64,000 bases of DNA from Nitrospirota bacterium. GTDB taxonomy: Bacteria; Nitrospirota; Nitrospiria; Nitrospirales; Nitrospiraceae. The stretch is from NCBI GenBank assembly GCA_030684575.1, contig JAUXVD010000008.1, positions 62,001 through 126,000 of the forward strand, read 5' to 3'. The notes beneath the pieces were generated by a model, which saw only the letters and a program-made list of their open reading frames with translations, had not been told where the DNA came from and did not search any database. Of the stretch, positions 9,880 to 19,039 are shown piece after piece. Position 1 is the stretch's first letter. Every line of letters begins with the position of its first letter. The position numbers and the translations under genes were made by a program.

Positions 9880-11394
9880 ATGCTCTCGATCTACAACAGC
9901 CTCACGGGAAAAAAAGAGCCGTTTCACTCGCTCCAGCCGAAGACCGTGCGAATGTATGTCTGTGGCGTGACCGTCTACGACTATTGCCATATTGGTCATG
10001 CACGGAGCGCGCTGGTGTTCGATGTGATCCGGCGCTATATGGAGTTCGGCGGATACCAGGTTGAATTCGTCAAGAACTTCACCGATGTGGATGACAAGAT
10101 TATCAAGCGAGCGAACGAACGAGGCGTGTCCTGCGACGTCATTACCGCCGAATTTATCGAGGCCTACTATCAGGACATGGGGAAGCTGGGTATTCGGCGG
10201 GCGACGAACGAGCCAAAAGCGACTGAGCATATGGCTGAGATTATTGCGCTGGTTGACACGCTGATTCAGAAAGGACTCGCCTATCCGGTGGATGGCGATG
10301 TCTACTTCCAGGTCGAGAAATATCAGGCCTATGGCCGCCTCTCAAAGCGAAAGCTCGAGGATTTGCAGGCCGGCGCCCGAGTGGATGTGGATGAACGAAA
10401 GCGTCATCCGATGGATTTCGCGCTCTGGAAGGGCAGCAAGCCTGGCGAGCCGTCATGGGAGAGTCCCTGGGGCCCTGGGCGGCCTGGCTGGCATATCGAA
10501 TGTTCCGCAATGGCGATGCGCCATCTAGGCGAGACGTTCGATATTCATGGCGGGGGAATGGATCTCATTTTCCCTCATCACGAAAACGAAATTGCCCAGT
10601 CCTGCGGCGCCACCGGGAAGGAATTTGCGCGGTATTGGGTTCACAACGGGTTTGTGCAAATCAACCAGGAGAAGATGTCCAAATCCCTGGGGAACTTTTT
10701 CACGATTCGTGAGATTTTTGCGAAATCAGAATGGCCGGAGGATATCGCGGGAGAGATGCTGCGCTACTTTCTCCTCGCGACGCAGTATCGTGGTCCGCTC
10801 GACTTTTCCGATCACGCAATCAAGGAAGCCAAGCAGGCGTTAGATGGATTCTACGATCTCTTTAATCGCCTTAAAGAGAAAGCCGAAAGTACCACGGCTG
10901 ACAAGGATCTTCCTGGAGTGCTGAAGCGCTGTAGGTTGGCGTTCTGCGAAGCGATGGATGATGACTTCAATACGCCAGTGGCACTTGCAGAACTGCAGCG
11001 GATGAAAAGCGACGTCAATAAATTGCTGAGCCAGGGCCTCTCGACGGAGAGGCGGAAGAATGTTAGAGATGAATTCCGGTCGCTTGGCAATAACCTTGGA
11101 TTGTTTCAGTTAGACAAGTGGCAATTCGCAGATAAGTCACGGTCAGGAGGCATAGTTGTTACGCCAGGCACCGGGTCCCTGACGTTGACGACCTTTGCCC
11201 CAGCCGCCATAGTTGGTCAGGTATCACCCGAGATTGAACTCTCGGAAGAGCAGATCGAACAACAGATAGCGGAGCGTCTCGATGCAAAAAAGAAGAAGAA
11301 CTTTCCAGAAGCGGACAAGATTAGAAAGTTCCTCGCCTCCCGCGGCATCGTCATTGAAGATAAGCCCGACGGCACCAGTCGCTGGAAGCGATAG
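9880..11394 (+). CDS. cysS: Cysteine--tRNA ligase
   Basis: Class I aminoacyl-tRNA synthetase that charges tRNA-Cys. 504 aa. HIGH motif at H37-H40 (YCHIGHAR), zinc-site residues in YVCGVTVYD and WHIECSAM, and KMSKS at K265-S269 (KMSKSLGNFF). The C-terminal part holds the DALR-like helical domain and a short tail. ATG at 9880 is chosen because it begins MLSIYNSLTGKK, the usual family start; upstream in-frame codons overlap the DedA gene. Confidence 0.95.
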   Translation: MLSIYNSLTGKKEPFHSLQPKTVRMYVCGVTVYDYCHIGHARSALVFDVIRRYMEFGGYQVEFVKNFTDVDDKIIKRANERGVSCDVITAEFIEAYYQDMGKLGIRRATNEPKATEHMAEIIALVDTLIQKGLAYPVDGDVYFQVEKYQAYGRLSKRKLEDLQAGARVDVDERKRHPMDFALWKGSKPGEPSWESPWGPGRPGWHIECSAMAMRHLGETFDIHGGGMDLIFPHHENEIAQSCGATGKEFARYWVHNGFVQINQEKMSKSLGNFFTIREIFAKSEWPEDIAGEMLRYFLLATQYRGPLDFSDHAIKEAKQALDGFYDLFNRLKEKAESTTADKDLPGVLKRCRLAFCEAMDDDFNTPVALAELQRMKSDVNKLLSQGLSTERRKNVRDEFRSLGNNLGLFQLDKWQFADKSRSGGIVVTPGTGSLTLTTFAPAAIVGQVSPEIELSEEQIEQQIAERLDAKKKKNFPEADKIRKFLASRGIVIEDKPDGTSRWKR

Positions 11395-12160
11395 TCCTCA
11401 GGATCTGATCTACGGGCTGCATGCCGTGCGTGAGGCCTTGCGCGCCGGTACTCGTCCGTTGCAGCGGCTGATTCTGATGCGAACCGATCGACAATTTGCC
11501 GACCTCGTGCAGTTGGCGAAGGTCAAGCGAGTCCCCGTTCATATTGAGCCTCCTCCTGCTTTTGCGCGATTGGTGCCGACAGGGAATCATCAAGGCGTCA
11601 TCGCCTACATCGCAGCCAAATCGTTTAGCACGACGGAAGATATTCTCAGCCGGGCGAAGACGCGGGGCGAGAAGCCCTTCCTTGTGCTTCTCGACGGGGT
11701 CGAAGATCCTCATAATTTAGGCGCGGTCTTGCGGACTGCTGAAGCTGCCGGTGTTCATGGGGTCTTTATTCCGGAACGGCGTGCCGTCGGTCTGACGCCG
11801 GTGGTGGCGAAGGTCTCAGCCGGGGCGATCGATCACATTCCCGTCGGCTGCGTGGCCAATCTGATTCGTTTGATTCAGGATCTGAAAGAGGAAGGCCTCT
11901 GGGTGTATGGTGTCGATCCGCAGGCGGAGAAACTCCACACCGACATCGACATGACCGGGCCGATTGCGCTGGTGTTGGGAGGAGAGGGAGAAGGGATTCG
12001 TCCTGGCGTGCTGGGGGCCTGTGACGATCGGATCAGGATTCCGATGTTGGGCAAGGTCCAGTCGCTGAATGTCTCGGCTGCCGCAGCCGTCACCCTGTTC
12101 GAAGCGGTCCGCCAGCGCCGCAAAATCGCAGCGCCGGCGGCGACGCCTACCGGATCTTGA
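11354..12160 (+). CDS. rlmB: 23S rRNA 2'-O-methyltransferase RlmB (SpoU/TrmH family)
   Basis: SPOUT methyltransferase modifying a conserved guanosine of 23S rRNA. It has a YGLHAVREALRAG substrate-binding N domain, then LLDGVEDPHNLGAVLRTAEAAG (motif 1), ALVLGGEGEGIRP (motif 2) and IPMLGKVQSLNVSAAAAV (motif 3), all in the C-terminal knot. It overlaps the end of cysS. The start is uncertain: TTG at 11354 keeps the overlap to about 40 bases; ATG at 11282 would overlap by 113 bases. It converges with the LuxR-type gene, their ends overlapping by 14 bases. Confidence 0.88.
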   Translation: MKISPTAPVAGSDSPQDLIYGLHAVREALRAGTRPLQRLILMRTDRQFADLVQLAKVKRVPVHIEPPPAFARLVPTGNHQGVIAYIAAKSFSTTEDILSRAKTRGEKPFLVLLDGVEDPHNLGAVLRTAEAAGVHGVFIPERRAVGLTPVVAKVSAGAIDHIPVGCVANLIRLIQDLKEEGLWVYGVDPQAEKLHTDIDMTGPIALVLGGEGEGIRPGVLGACDDRIRIPMLGKVQSLNVSAAAAVTLFEAVRQRRKIAAPAATPTGS

Positions 12161-12449
12161 TCGTCCCGTCCTGGATTGCGGTCTTGAGCAGCTGCGCGGT
12201 ATTTGACACACGCATCTTTTTCATCATGTTGGCCCGATGGGCCTCGACGGTCTTGACGCTGATCTTGAGCCGCTGCCCGATTTCCTTGTTTTTGAACCCA
12301 GCCCAAATCAGTTCAAGGATCTCCTGCTCGCGACTGGTGAGGGATTCTGGCCGTTTCTTGCGTGGTGGCGGAGCGAGGTTCGCCAGGGACGGCTTGGGCT
12401 TCGGTTTCGTCTTCGGTTTTGGCTTTGCAGCCGGTGCGGTCCGTGCCAT
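12147..12449 (-). CDS. Short LuxR/GerE-type HTH transcriptional regulator
   Basis: 100 aa. A Lys/Pro/Ala-rich leader (alternating K and P, residues 9-20) precedes a single C-terminal LuxR helix-turn-helix: SLTSREQEILELIWAG followed by GQRLKISVKTVEAHR. No receiver or sensor domain is present, so any input must come from elsewhere. A Shine-Dalgarno AGGAGA lies 8 bases before the ATG, and a TATACT -10-like box lies at 12483-12488 on the same strand. Its stop lies within the end of rlmB on the other strand. Being next to the pilus genes, it may regulate them, but this is only positional. Confidence 0.85.
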   Translation of the reverse strand: MARTAPAAKPKPKTKPKPKPSLANLAPPPRKKRPESLTSREQEILELIWAGFKNKEIGQRLKISVKTVEAHRANMMKKMRVSNTAQLLKTAIQDGTIKIR

Positions 12450-12672
12450 GATCCTGTTCTCCTTTGATGAATGAAAAAGTGCAGTATAATTAAACTTGAC
12501 GGAGAACTTCGCAGGAGTAAACCCTCGCCAAGCAGGAAGCAGATTATAGAGAACTCTTACGCTGTAAGTAAATTCAGGGAGATGGCCCTAGAATAACTAC
12601 CTAGCTTTTTTCATTTGGCATGCGAAGTGCGTCGCTTGACGCTCCGAGCTGTCGCCTGTTACTGAGTCGATT

Positions 12673-13455
12673 ATGCAAGAATGGCCGCTCTATCTTCTGG
12701 TCGGGACCCTTGGGGCGCTGATAGGCAGTTTCCTCAACGTCTGCATCTATCGATTGCCCAGAGGAGAATCGATCGCCTGGCCCGGCTCCCATTGTCCCTC
12801 ATGCGCGCACCCCATCGAGTTCTACGATAATATTCCGCTGCTGAGTTACCTCTGGCTTGGAGGCCGCTGCCGGGCTTGCCGCACATTCATTTCGATACGA
12901 TATCCCCTGGTCGAAGCCGCAAATGCACTCGGCTATCTCACAGTCTTGTGGTTCTTCGGTCCCAGCTGGACGGCAGCCCTCTATGCCTTGCTGTTTTCGG
13001 CATTGGTTGTGGTGACGGGAACAGATCTCACCCATAAGGTGATCCCTAATGTTATTACGATACCCGGCATGGTGGTTGGACTGCTGGGCGCAGCGACCGT
13101 CCTGCCGGTTGGCATGGTCAACTCGGTGCTTGGCCTCACCATCGGAGGCGGCATCCTCTGGCTCTTGGCCTGGCTGAGTCCCTATCTGTTTGGCAAGGAG
13201 GGAATGGGAGGGGGCGATATCAAGTTGCTGGCGATGGTCGGTGCCTTTCTTGGCTGGAAGCCTGCCCTCCTCACGATCATGATCGGTTCACTCACCGGGT
13301 CTGTCATCGGCATTAGCTTGATCGCGTTTCGCATCATCAAGCGTGATGACTATATCCCCTTTGGCCCCTTCCTAGTCTTGGGGGCACTCCTCTCGATGTT
13401 TTTTGCCCAGCCGCTCCTCGATTGGTATCAAGGTCTCCTCGGTCCTGGCTACTAA
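12673..13455 (+). CDS. pilD: Prepilin peptidase / N-methyltransferase (A24)
   Basis: Inner-membrane aspartic peptidase that cleaves and N-methylates type IV prepilins. 260 aa with multiple membrane spans. The N-terminal domain has GSFLNVCIYRLPRGESI and two Cys pairs (CPSC, CRAC). The catalytic aspartates are in TDLTHKVIPN and GGGDIKLLAMVGAFLGW. It heads the pilus region and would process all the class III signal peptides encoded downstream. Confidence 0.95.
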   Translation: MQEWPLYLLVGTLGALIGSFLNVCIYRLPRGESIAWPGSHCPSCAHPIEFYDNIPLLSYLWLGGRCRACRTFISIRYPLVEAANALGYLTVLWFFGPSWTAALYALLFSALVVVTGTDLTHKVIPNVITIPGMVVGLLGAATVLPVGMVNSVLGLTIGGGILWLLAWLSPYLFGKEGMGGGDIKLLAMVGAFLGWKPALLTIMIGSLTGSVIGISLIAFRIIKRDDYIPFGPFLVLGALLSMFFAQPLLDWYQGLLGPGY

Positions 13456-13705
13456 CGCCCCATGTAGTATCTATTTTGGCGTTCTCCTGTATCTGAAATA
13501 TAAATTGGCGCTCTAGTCCTCCCCAACATTTTGTTCAGGGCATGGGCCTGCTCCGCCTCGATATCTTCTGGTGTTGATGTGAAACCACTTGAATTATCGA
13601 AGTATTCTACGCTCATTCATTAGTACGTATTCATGCGTATAGGCGTGGGCATGGGTCTTGGAGACAGGTTGATCATCCTAAGTAGAGTTCTTCTTCGAGG
13701 GGTTT

Positions 13706-14155
13706 ATGCCGATAGACCGACAGGTGCAGGAACAGGGCTGGAGTCTGGCAGAGCTTCTCATCGTCTTGGCGATCATGGGGATCATGACGATGTTGGCCGG
13801 GCCGAGTTATCAGACGTTGACTGCTAGGGTTCAGGCGCGGAGCGCCACAGCAGAGATCGCGTCGGAGCTCAGGCTCGCCAGACAGCTGGCGATGGCCAGG
13901 CGAGAACGTCTTCGGGTCATATTCGATCGAGAGACCCGCACGATCACGCTTCGACGAGCGGATGCTGAGGGCATCCTGCATGTCTATCGCTATGCGGATA
14001 AGGGGGTGGTCGTGGATGAGCCAACAGCCGGCCCTGAATTGTTATTTCAGGCAAGTGGTCGAGCTGCGACCCCGACCACCATCCGTGTGAGAGATAGCCA
14101 GGGCCGGGAAACACGATTCACGGTGAGTATCACCGGAAGAGTGTCTATCTCATGA
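13706..14155 (+). CDS. GspH/FimT-type minor pseudopilin
   Basis: 149 aa. Class III signal: QEQG cleaved before WSLAELLIVLAIMGIM, with glutamate at +5 and a hydrophobic helix. The rest is a GspH/FimT-like beta domain with ARQLAMARRERLRV. It is the first of four consecutive pilin-like genes, with an ATGA overlap to the next. The 250 bases upstream show no gene; a promoter is likely there but no strong match is seen. Confidence 0.88.
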   Translation: MPIDRQVQEQGWSLAELLIVLAIMGIMTMLAGPSYQTLTARVQARSATAEIASELRLARQLAMARRERLRVIFDRETRTITLRRADAEGILHVYRYADKGVVVDEPTAGPELLFQASGRAATPTTIRVRDSQGRETRFTVSITGRVSIS

Positions 14156-14643
14156 TGCGGGATCGACTTTTTCAGGTAGAGCGCGGAGCCAGTTTTGCCG
14201 AGGCGCTTGTGGCGATGGCGCTCACAATGACCGGTCTCGCCGGGGCGATGGGAGCCTTTGATGCCGCAGAGCGGATTATTCGAAATGGCATGTTGGCCAC
14301 GCGTGCCCTGGCAATGGCGGAGTCGCGGCTTGAGGCCAAACGATCTGCGAGATGGGATCGACTGTTACTGGATGATGTGAACCACGATGGTGTCACGGAC
14401 CTTGTCATGCATGACGACGGAGTAGGCGGTGATGCCGTGGCCGGTGATGGAACGTACTCAGGGAGTTGGGACCAGGATGGCGTCCAACTGATCTGGACGG
14501 TGACGCCGAGCCGTTCCGGTTCGCTATCGGTTTCAGGGCATGTCGTGCTCGAGGCTCGTGCAGCCTATGCTTCCAGGTCTGGTCCTCGCGAGGTACGAGT
14601 AGGGACGTTACTGGCCAATCCCCTGTTTATCGGGAGCGAATAA
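14152..14643 (+). CDS. PilV-like minor pilin
   Basis: 163 aa. Class III signal VERG followed by ASFAEALVAMALTMTG with Glu at +5. After the helix the pattern MAESRLEAKRSARWD resembles PilV/GspI-type minor pilins. Its start overlaps the preceding gene by 4 bases. The paralogue set at 19.0-22.0 kb has the same order. Confidence 0.82.
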   Translation: MMRDRLFQVERGASFAEALVAMALTMTGLAGAMGAFDAAERIIRNGMLATRALAMAESRLEAKRSARWDRLLLDDVNHDGVTDLVMHDDGVGGDAVAGDGTYSGSWDQDGVQLIWTVTPSRSGSLSVSGHVVLEARAAYASRSGPREVRVGTLLANPLFIGSE

Positions 14644-14668
14644 CGAGTCGTCGCGTGAGGGAGACAGC

Positions 14669-15409
14669 ATGAATACAGATCGTCAACTACGAGATATCCG
14701 CCACAGCGCGAGGATGGAGGCCGGTGCCAGTTTGGTCGAGTTGATGTTTGCCATGGCGGCAGGTCTGGTCGTCTTGGGTGCCACGCTTCAAGCCCTATCT
14801 TATTTCCAACAGCAGTTTGTGCGGCAACAACGTGAGGTCGCACAACAGCAAGACCTTCGCCTGGGGTTGGAAGTGCTTGAGCAGGAATTGCGGCTCGCAG
14901 GGTCCGCTGCTCTGACCACCGCGGCTTCGGACGCAGTGGAGTTTTCGGCGAATCTGCAAGGTCTCTCAACGACGATCACGGCAACGTCCGCAATCGGCCA
15001 AACGGCGCTGTCGGTCGAAGACGGGCGAGGGTGGGATGATCGGAAAACCATTGTCGCTTGTTGGGCAGAGCGCTGCGAGACGCTGGCCCTGGCTCGTGAT
15101 GGACAGCGGCGATTACTCACCGTGACGCAGCCACTCACCATCATGATTCCATCGGGAGCCTCTGTCGTTCAGTTGAATCGTGTCCGTTACTACAGTCGTC
15201 ATGATGACCAGGGTGTGCTGCGATTGCTGCGACAAGTCGATGGTGGCGCGAGTGTCTTGGTCGGAGATATCAGGGCGGCGAGATTTTCATATTGGGATGC
15301 AAACGGGCAGGCTGTGACGCAACCAGCCCTCGTGAGACGGGTCGTGGTTGAAGTCATGATGCCCGATCAAGGGATGCGCGCAGTCCGCGAAATTAGCCTC
15401 AGGACATAA
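14669..15409 (+). CDS. PilW-like minor pilin
   Basis: 246 aa. Class III signal MEAG before ASLVELMFAMAAGLVVLG, Glu at +5. The Gln-rich helix (QQQFVRQQREVAQQQ) and QELRLAG motif match the PilW/GspJ type. Two cysteines (CWAERC) may form a disulphide in the periplasm. Third in the first minor pilin set. Confidence 0.82.
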   Translation: MNTDRQLRDIRHSARMEAGASLVELMFAMAAGLVVLGATLQALSYFQQQFVRQQREVAQQQDLRLGLEVLEQELRLAGSAALTTAASDAVEFSANLQGLSTTITATSAIGQTALSVEDGRGWDDRKTIVACWAERCETLALARDGQRRLLTVTQPLTIMIPSGASVVQLNRVRYYSRHDDQGVLRLLRQVDGGASVLVGDIRAARFSYWDANGQAVTQPALVRRVVVEVMMPDQGMRAVREISLRT

Positions 15410-15443
15410 CAGCCGCAGCGCCAATACGAACGGGAGTGAGGAG

Positions 15444-16937
15444 ATGGAGATGGAGATGGAAGAACGGCTTGCATCAGAACGTATGAATCAGTGCGACAAG
15501 GGCCATGTGCTTCTCGCGGCCCTCATGCTGATCGTGCTGCTTGGGATCGCCAGTATGACCTCTCTATTTCTGGCCAGTCAGGATGCCCCTGGCGTGAGCG
15601 CCATGAGAGAGGATAACGTTGCACAACAGTTGGCCGACGGTGCGGCGGATGTGGTGATGAGTTGGTTCCACGATCCCTCATCCACGCCAACAGCCATTGC
15701 CGAACTGTTGGTCAAGCGGCAAGGAAATCTTGAAAGTGGGCCATCGTTCTTCGATGCAACTGGGCGTTCACAATTTACCGGTACCATCGATCGTCCTGAT
15801 GTCTTCCTACGTGCATCGAACTCCACGGACGACCAGGTGTTGAATCAGCCTCCCAACGGCCTGTTCGCGTCGCTGCGAGGCCTTGGCCGCATTCTTTCGG
15901 TGAAAATGTATGGTCCTCTGCAGCCTGGTTTACTGAGCACGGTTGAGGTCACGGCTACGACGGTCGATCCTCGACCGGTCACACGAACCGTGCAGCTTCA
16001 GCTTGGGGCTCTGTCGATTCCTGCGGTTCGTGCGGCGGTACAAGTCGGACAGTCGTTGGGCCTCTTGCAGTCAGGCGGCGCATCTCCCGTACTGGTGCAT
16101 TGGGGCGATCAGCGAGTGGTGGGGGATCTCGCGGTGCAACGAGTCGAGGACCTCGTCCTCAAAAGCAACAGCGCGCCGGTGACGGGGCAATCGTACGATC
16201 AGATGTTGTCTGTTCAGGATCGCTGGACGGAATATTGGATCGGAGGGATGGTTTCGGTCCTTGCACCTCCGCCAGGACACGGAGCGAATCCTCCGCTTGC
16301 TGACAATGTACACCTGCGCCAATATCCGACGCCTGGGCTTAGGCTCGATCAGTGGGATTACGATGCACTCAAGAAGCTCGCACTGCACTGGGGGACCTAT
16401 TACCGACTCGATCGTATGGGGCAGCTTCATCCGCAAGGGGCTTCGGACTCGGATCAGGGCATCGCGCCTGCAACGGCACTGGAATCTCAGGCTGTTGGAG
16501 ACCACCATGGATTGGTGTTTATCGACACAGTCGATGGGCGCCCGCCTCATGTCGATAATATGGGCACAGTGCTGCTCGATACGGACTACGTTGAAGGGTT
16601 GCTGGTCGTGCAGGGTCATGTGGTGCTCAGGCCTCGGGCCGCAGGGAAACCTGTTCCGGCCCTCAGCCCCTCTCCGACGGGAGCGCAGTCCCTCGGGACA
16701 AGAGTGCCGGTGCAATTGTCCGGCATCCACCTCAACGGTCTGCTCTATGTGGCTGGTGCCATCAGGATTGAACGATCAGCTCGCCTGTATGGGGCGGTGA
16801 TGTCAGGACAGAGCGTGACGTCGATCGGCACCGGCGACGTGATCGAGATCTGGTACAACGCCGACTTGGCGCAAGGGCTGTTTCGAGGGCTTCCCGTGGT
16901 CTATCGAGCACCCGGCACGTGGATGGCGAAATACTAG
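15444..16937 (+). CDS. PilX-like pilus assembly protein
   Basis: 497 aa. An N-terminal class III-like segment CDKG before HVLLAALMLIVLLGIASM, then AMREDNVAQQLADGAAD as in PilX proteins. The helix has alanine where Glu +5 is expected, a feature seen in non-canonical minor subunits such as GspK, which caps the pseudopilus tip; its large size also fits GspK/PilX. The long C-terminal domain is unfamiliar. The start is followed by a repeated Met-Glu run (MEMEMEE), so the exact initiator is uncertain. Confidence 0.75.
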   Translation: MEMEMEERLASERMNQCDKGHVLLAALMLIVLLGIASMTSLFLASQDAPGVSAMREDNVAQQLADGAADVVMSWFHDPSSTPTAIAELLVKRQGNLESGPSFFDATGRSQFTGTIDRPDVFLRASNSTDDQVLNQPPNGLFASLRGLGRILSVKMYGPLQPGLLSTVEVTATTVDPRPVTRTVQLQLGALSIPAVRAAVQVGQSLGLLQSGGASPVLVHWGDQRVVGDLAVQRVEDLVLKSNSAPVTGQSYDQMLSVQDRWTEYWIGGMVSVLAPPPGHGANPPLADNVHLRQYPTPGLRLDQWDYDALKKLALHWGTYYRLDRMGQLHPQGASDSDQGIAPATALESQAVGDHHGLVFIDTVDGRPPHVDNMGTVLLDTDYVEGLLVVQGHVVLRPRAAGKPVPALSPSPTGAQSLGTRVPVQLSGIHLNGLLYVAGAIRIERSARLYGAVMSGQSVTSIGTGDVIEIWYNADLAQGLFRGLPVVYRAPGTWMAKY

Positions 16938-16966
16938 CGGGAAGGCGAGGACGAAAGGCGTCGGGC

Positions 16967-18775
16967 ATGACGGTCGAGACGAACATATTGGCCGGTGGAA
17001 CAGGGGGGAATAAGGGCGGCCGCTCGGCGAAACCATCGCGCTATGCGATCGAACAAAACGTGCTGGATAGCTTGGTGTATCGTGGCATGATCAGCCTCTC
17101 TGATCTGACCGCTGCGGTCGATGAATCGTCCGATGGTACAGTTGACCTGGAAACTCTCCTCCTGGACCGCTACGGCGTTCAGAAAGAAGCGCTTGGATCG
17201 GCGCTGAGCGATTTCTATCAATGCCCGTACCTGCCATATGACGAGCGAACCGCTAGCGATCGTGAACTGTTGAAAAGTCTCAACGCCGATTATTTGAAGA
17301 AACATGCGTGGATTCCCATCGCGCGGCGCGGCTCGTTAATAGATGTGCTCACCAGCGATCCGCACGATCTCGACAAGACCTTGGATGTACGGCGAACATT
17401 TCCCGGCATGACCATTCGCTATTCGGTCGGCTTGCGGCGGGACATCGAGCAGTTTCTCCAGCTGTCGACAGGGCAAGGAACGAAGGGGTCTATCGGAGCC
17501 ATTCTCGGGGAGCTGGTCAATGAGATTCATCTTGAGCCTGCCATCGATCCCGTATCCGGCGGGATCGACGAAAACGACTCAGCCATTGTGCGGCTCACCA
17601 ATGAAGTGATCGCCGAAGCCGATCGCCTCGGCGCGTCGGACATCCATATGGAGCCCTATGCGGATCGTAAGGACATGGTCGTGCGCCTACGCGTCGACGG
17701 CACCTGCTTCGCCTACATGAAAATTCCCGCTGCCTATCGGCGCGCGGTGGTGTCCCGCATCAAGGTCATGGCCAATCTCGACATCGCTGAACGGCGCAAA
17801 CCCCAAGACGGCAAGATCCGGTATCGGTTGGCAAAGGATCGAGAGATAGAATTGCGCGTGGCGACCCTTCCCACTGCAGGACAGGATGAAGATGTTGTAT
17901 TGCGCCTCCTCACGGCTAAGCAACCGATGCTGCTTGACGCCATGGAATTTGCTCCGGCTACCTTGCAGGCCATACGAGCCATCGCAGAGAAACCACATGG
18001 GATCATTCTCTGTGTCGGACCAACCGGGTCCGGCAAAACGACGACCCTGCACGCGATTCTCAAACACATCAATACCGACGAGCGAAAGATTTGGACGGCC
18101 GAGGACCCTATCGAAATTACCCAGGACGGACTTCGGCAAGTGCAAGTCCATCCGAAGATCGATTTGACGTTCGCAACCGCAATGCGGGCGTTTCTGCGCG
18201 CCGATCCAGACGTCATTATGATCGGCGAGATGCGGGACAAGGAAACAGCCGATATCGCCATTGAGGCCTCGCTCACAGGCCATCTGGTGCTCAGTACTCT
18301 CCATACGAATAGTGCAGTCGAGACGGTGGTTCGGTTGCTGGACCTCGGGTGCGACTCGTTCAACTTTGCCGATGCCATGTTGGGAGTGCTCGCCCAGCGT
18401 CTGTGCAAACGGATCTGCATCCAGTGCAAAGAGTCCTACCATCCGAGTCGACAGGAGTACGATGAACTGGTGCAGGGATATAGTGCGCAGGGTTGGCCAA
18501 CGGTCGGCATCGAATACCTCCCCGATTGGCGCCTCTACCGTGGACGAGGCTGCGAGGCCTGTAACCGAACCGGGTTTAAGGGCCGAGTGCCCCTCCATGA
18601 ATTGTTGATTCCCTCGGAAGCCATGAAGCAGCTCATTCAAACTCGATCGCGCAAGGCTGAGATGTTGGCGTTTGCACTAACCGAGGGGATGGCCACCTTG
18701 CTGCAGGATGGCATCAGGAAAACGTTACAAGGTCTCACGACCTACCGCCAAGTTAGAGCTGTGGCGATGAAGTAG
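16967..18775 (+). CDS. Type IV pilus / type II secretion assembly ATPase (PilB/GspE)
   Basis: Cytoplasmic hexameric motor for pilus extension or secretion. About 602 aa. The N-terminal T2SSE-N domain lies around residues 25-150; Walker A GPTGSGKT at residues 351-358 (K357), Asp box, Walker B-like VIMIGEMRDKETA and His box GHLVLSTLHTN follow. A tetracysteine zinc site (CIQC, CEAC) lies in the C-terminal part. ATG at 16967 with an upstream AAGG is chosen over GTG 16919, which lies inside the previous gene. No retraction ATPase (PilT) or platform protein (PilC) is present in the window. Confidence 0.93.
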   Translation: MTVETNILAGGTGGNKGGRSAKPSRYAIEQNVLDSLVYRGMISLSDLTAAVDESSDGTVDLETLLLDRYGVQKEALGSALSDFYQCPYLPYDERTASDRELLKSLNADYLKKHAWIPIARRGSLIDVLTSDPHDLDKTLDVRRTFPGMTIRYSVGLRRDIEQFLQLSTGQGTKGSIGAILGELVNEIHLEPAIDPVSGGIDENDSAIVRLTNEVIAEADRLGASDIHMEPYADRKDMVVRLRVDGTCFAYMKIPAAYRRAVVSRIKVMANLDIAERRKPQDGKIRYRLAKDREIELRVATLPTAGQDEDVVLRLLTAKQPMLLDAMEFAPATLQAIRAIAEKPHGIILCVGPTGSGKTTTLHAILKHINTDERKIWTAEDPIEITQDGLRQVQVHPKIDLTFATAMRAFLRADPDVIMIGEMRDKETADIAIEASLTGHLVLSTLHTNSAVETVVRLLDLGCDSFNFADAMLGVLAQRLCKRICIQCKESYHPSRQEYDELVQGYSAQGWPTVGIEYLPDWRLYRGRGCEACNRTGFKGRVPLHELLIPSEAMKQLIQTRSRKAEMLAFALTEGMATLLQDGIRKTLQGLTTYRQVRAVAMK

Positions 18776-18973
18776 CCAATTTGTTGTATCCGTATTAGGC
18801 CGTACTTCCCCCCCTCTCACGGTTCTTTCCCACTCAAGAATTCCTCCATGTGAATATTCATCCTTGTCGAAAATTGTCCCTCGCAGGTCCGAAAACTGTT
18901 CATGTAGAAGGGGCCATCCCTAGGGCGTTCTTGTATATCAATAGCTTAGACGTGATTGCTCCCTTGTGCATAA

Positions 18974-18988
18974 CGGCATGTCCCTTGC
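18974..18988 (+). promoter_or_regulatory. Sigma-54 (-24/-12) type promoter of the second pilin operon
   Basis: CGGCATGTCCCTTGC has GG at 18975-18976 and GC at 18987-18988, exactly 12 bases apart as in the TGGCAYG-N4-TTGC consensus. A transcription start near 19000 would leave a leader of about 40 bases before ATG 19040. Sigma-54 control is known for pilA in Pseudomonas. Confidence 0.65.
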
Positions 18989-19039
18989 GTGAGTGTGACA
19001 GACGATATGGGTCTATCAAGACAAAATAGGACGGATGTT

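Noticed and set aside
11282-11353. ATG 11282 as start of rlmB
   Set aside because: It would overlap cysS by 113 bases, and the added residues are not part of the family fold. Not fully excluded.
13456-13705. Possible small genes or a riboswitch before the first minor pilin set
   Set aside because: No open frame with a ribosome-binding site and no recognisable conserved RNA structure was found.
17687-18640. Long open frame of 317 codons antisense to the pilus ATPase
   Set aside because: The plus strand has a complete motif set for PilB/GspE; the antisense frame has no family features.
18989-19039. Upstream GTG start for the FimT-type pilin
   Set aside because: It would lie on the sigma-54 type promoter, and ATG 19040 has a good ribosome-binding site and a short normal leader peptide.
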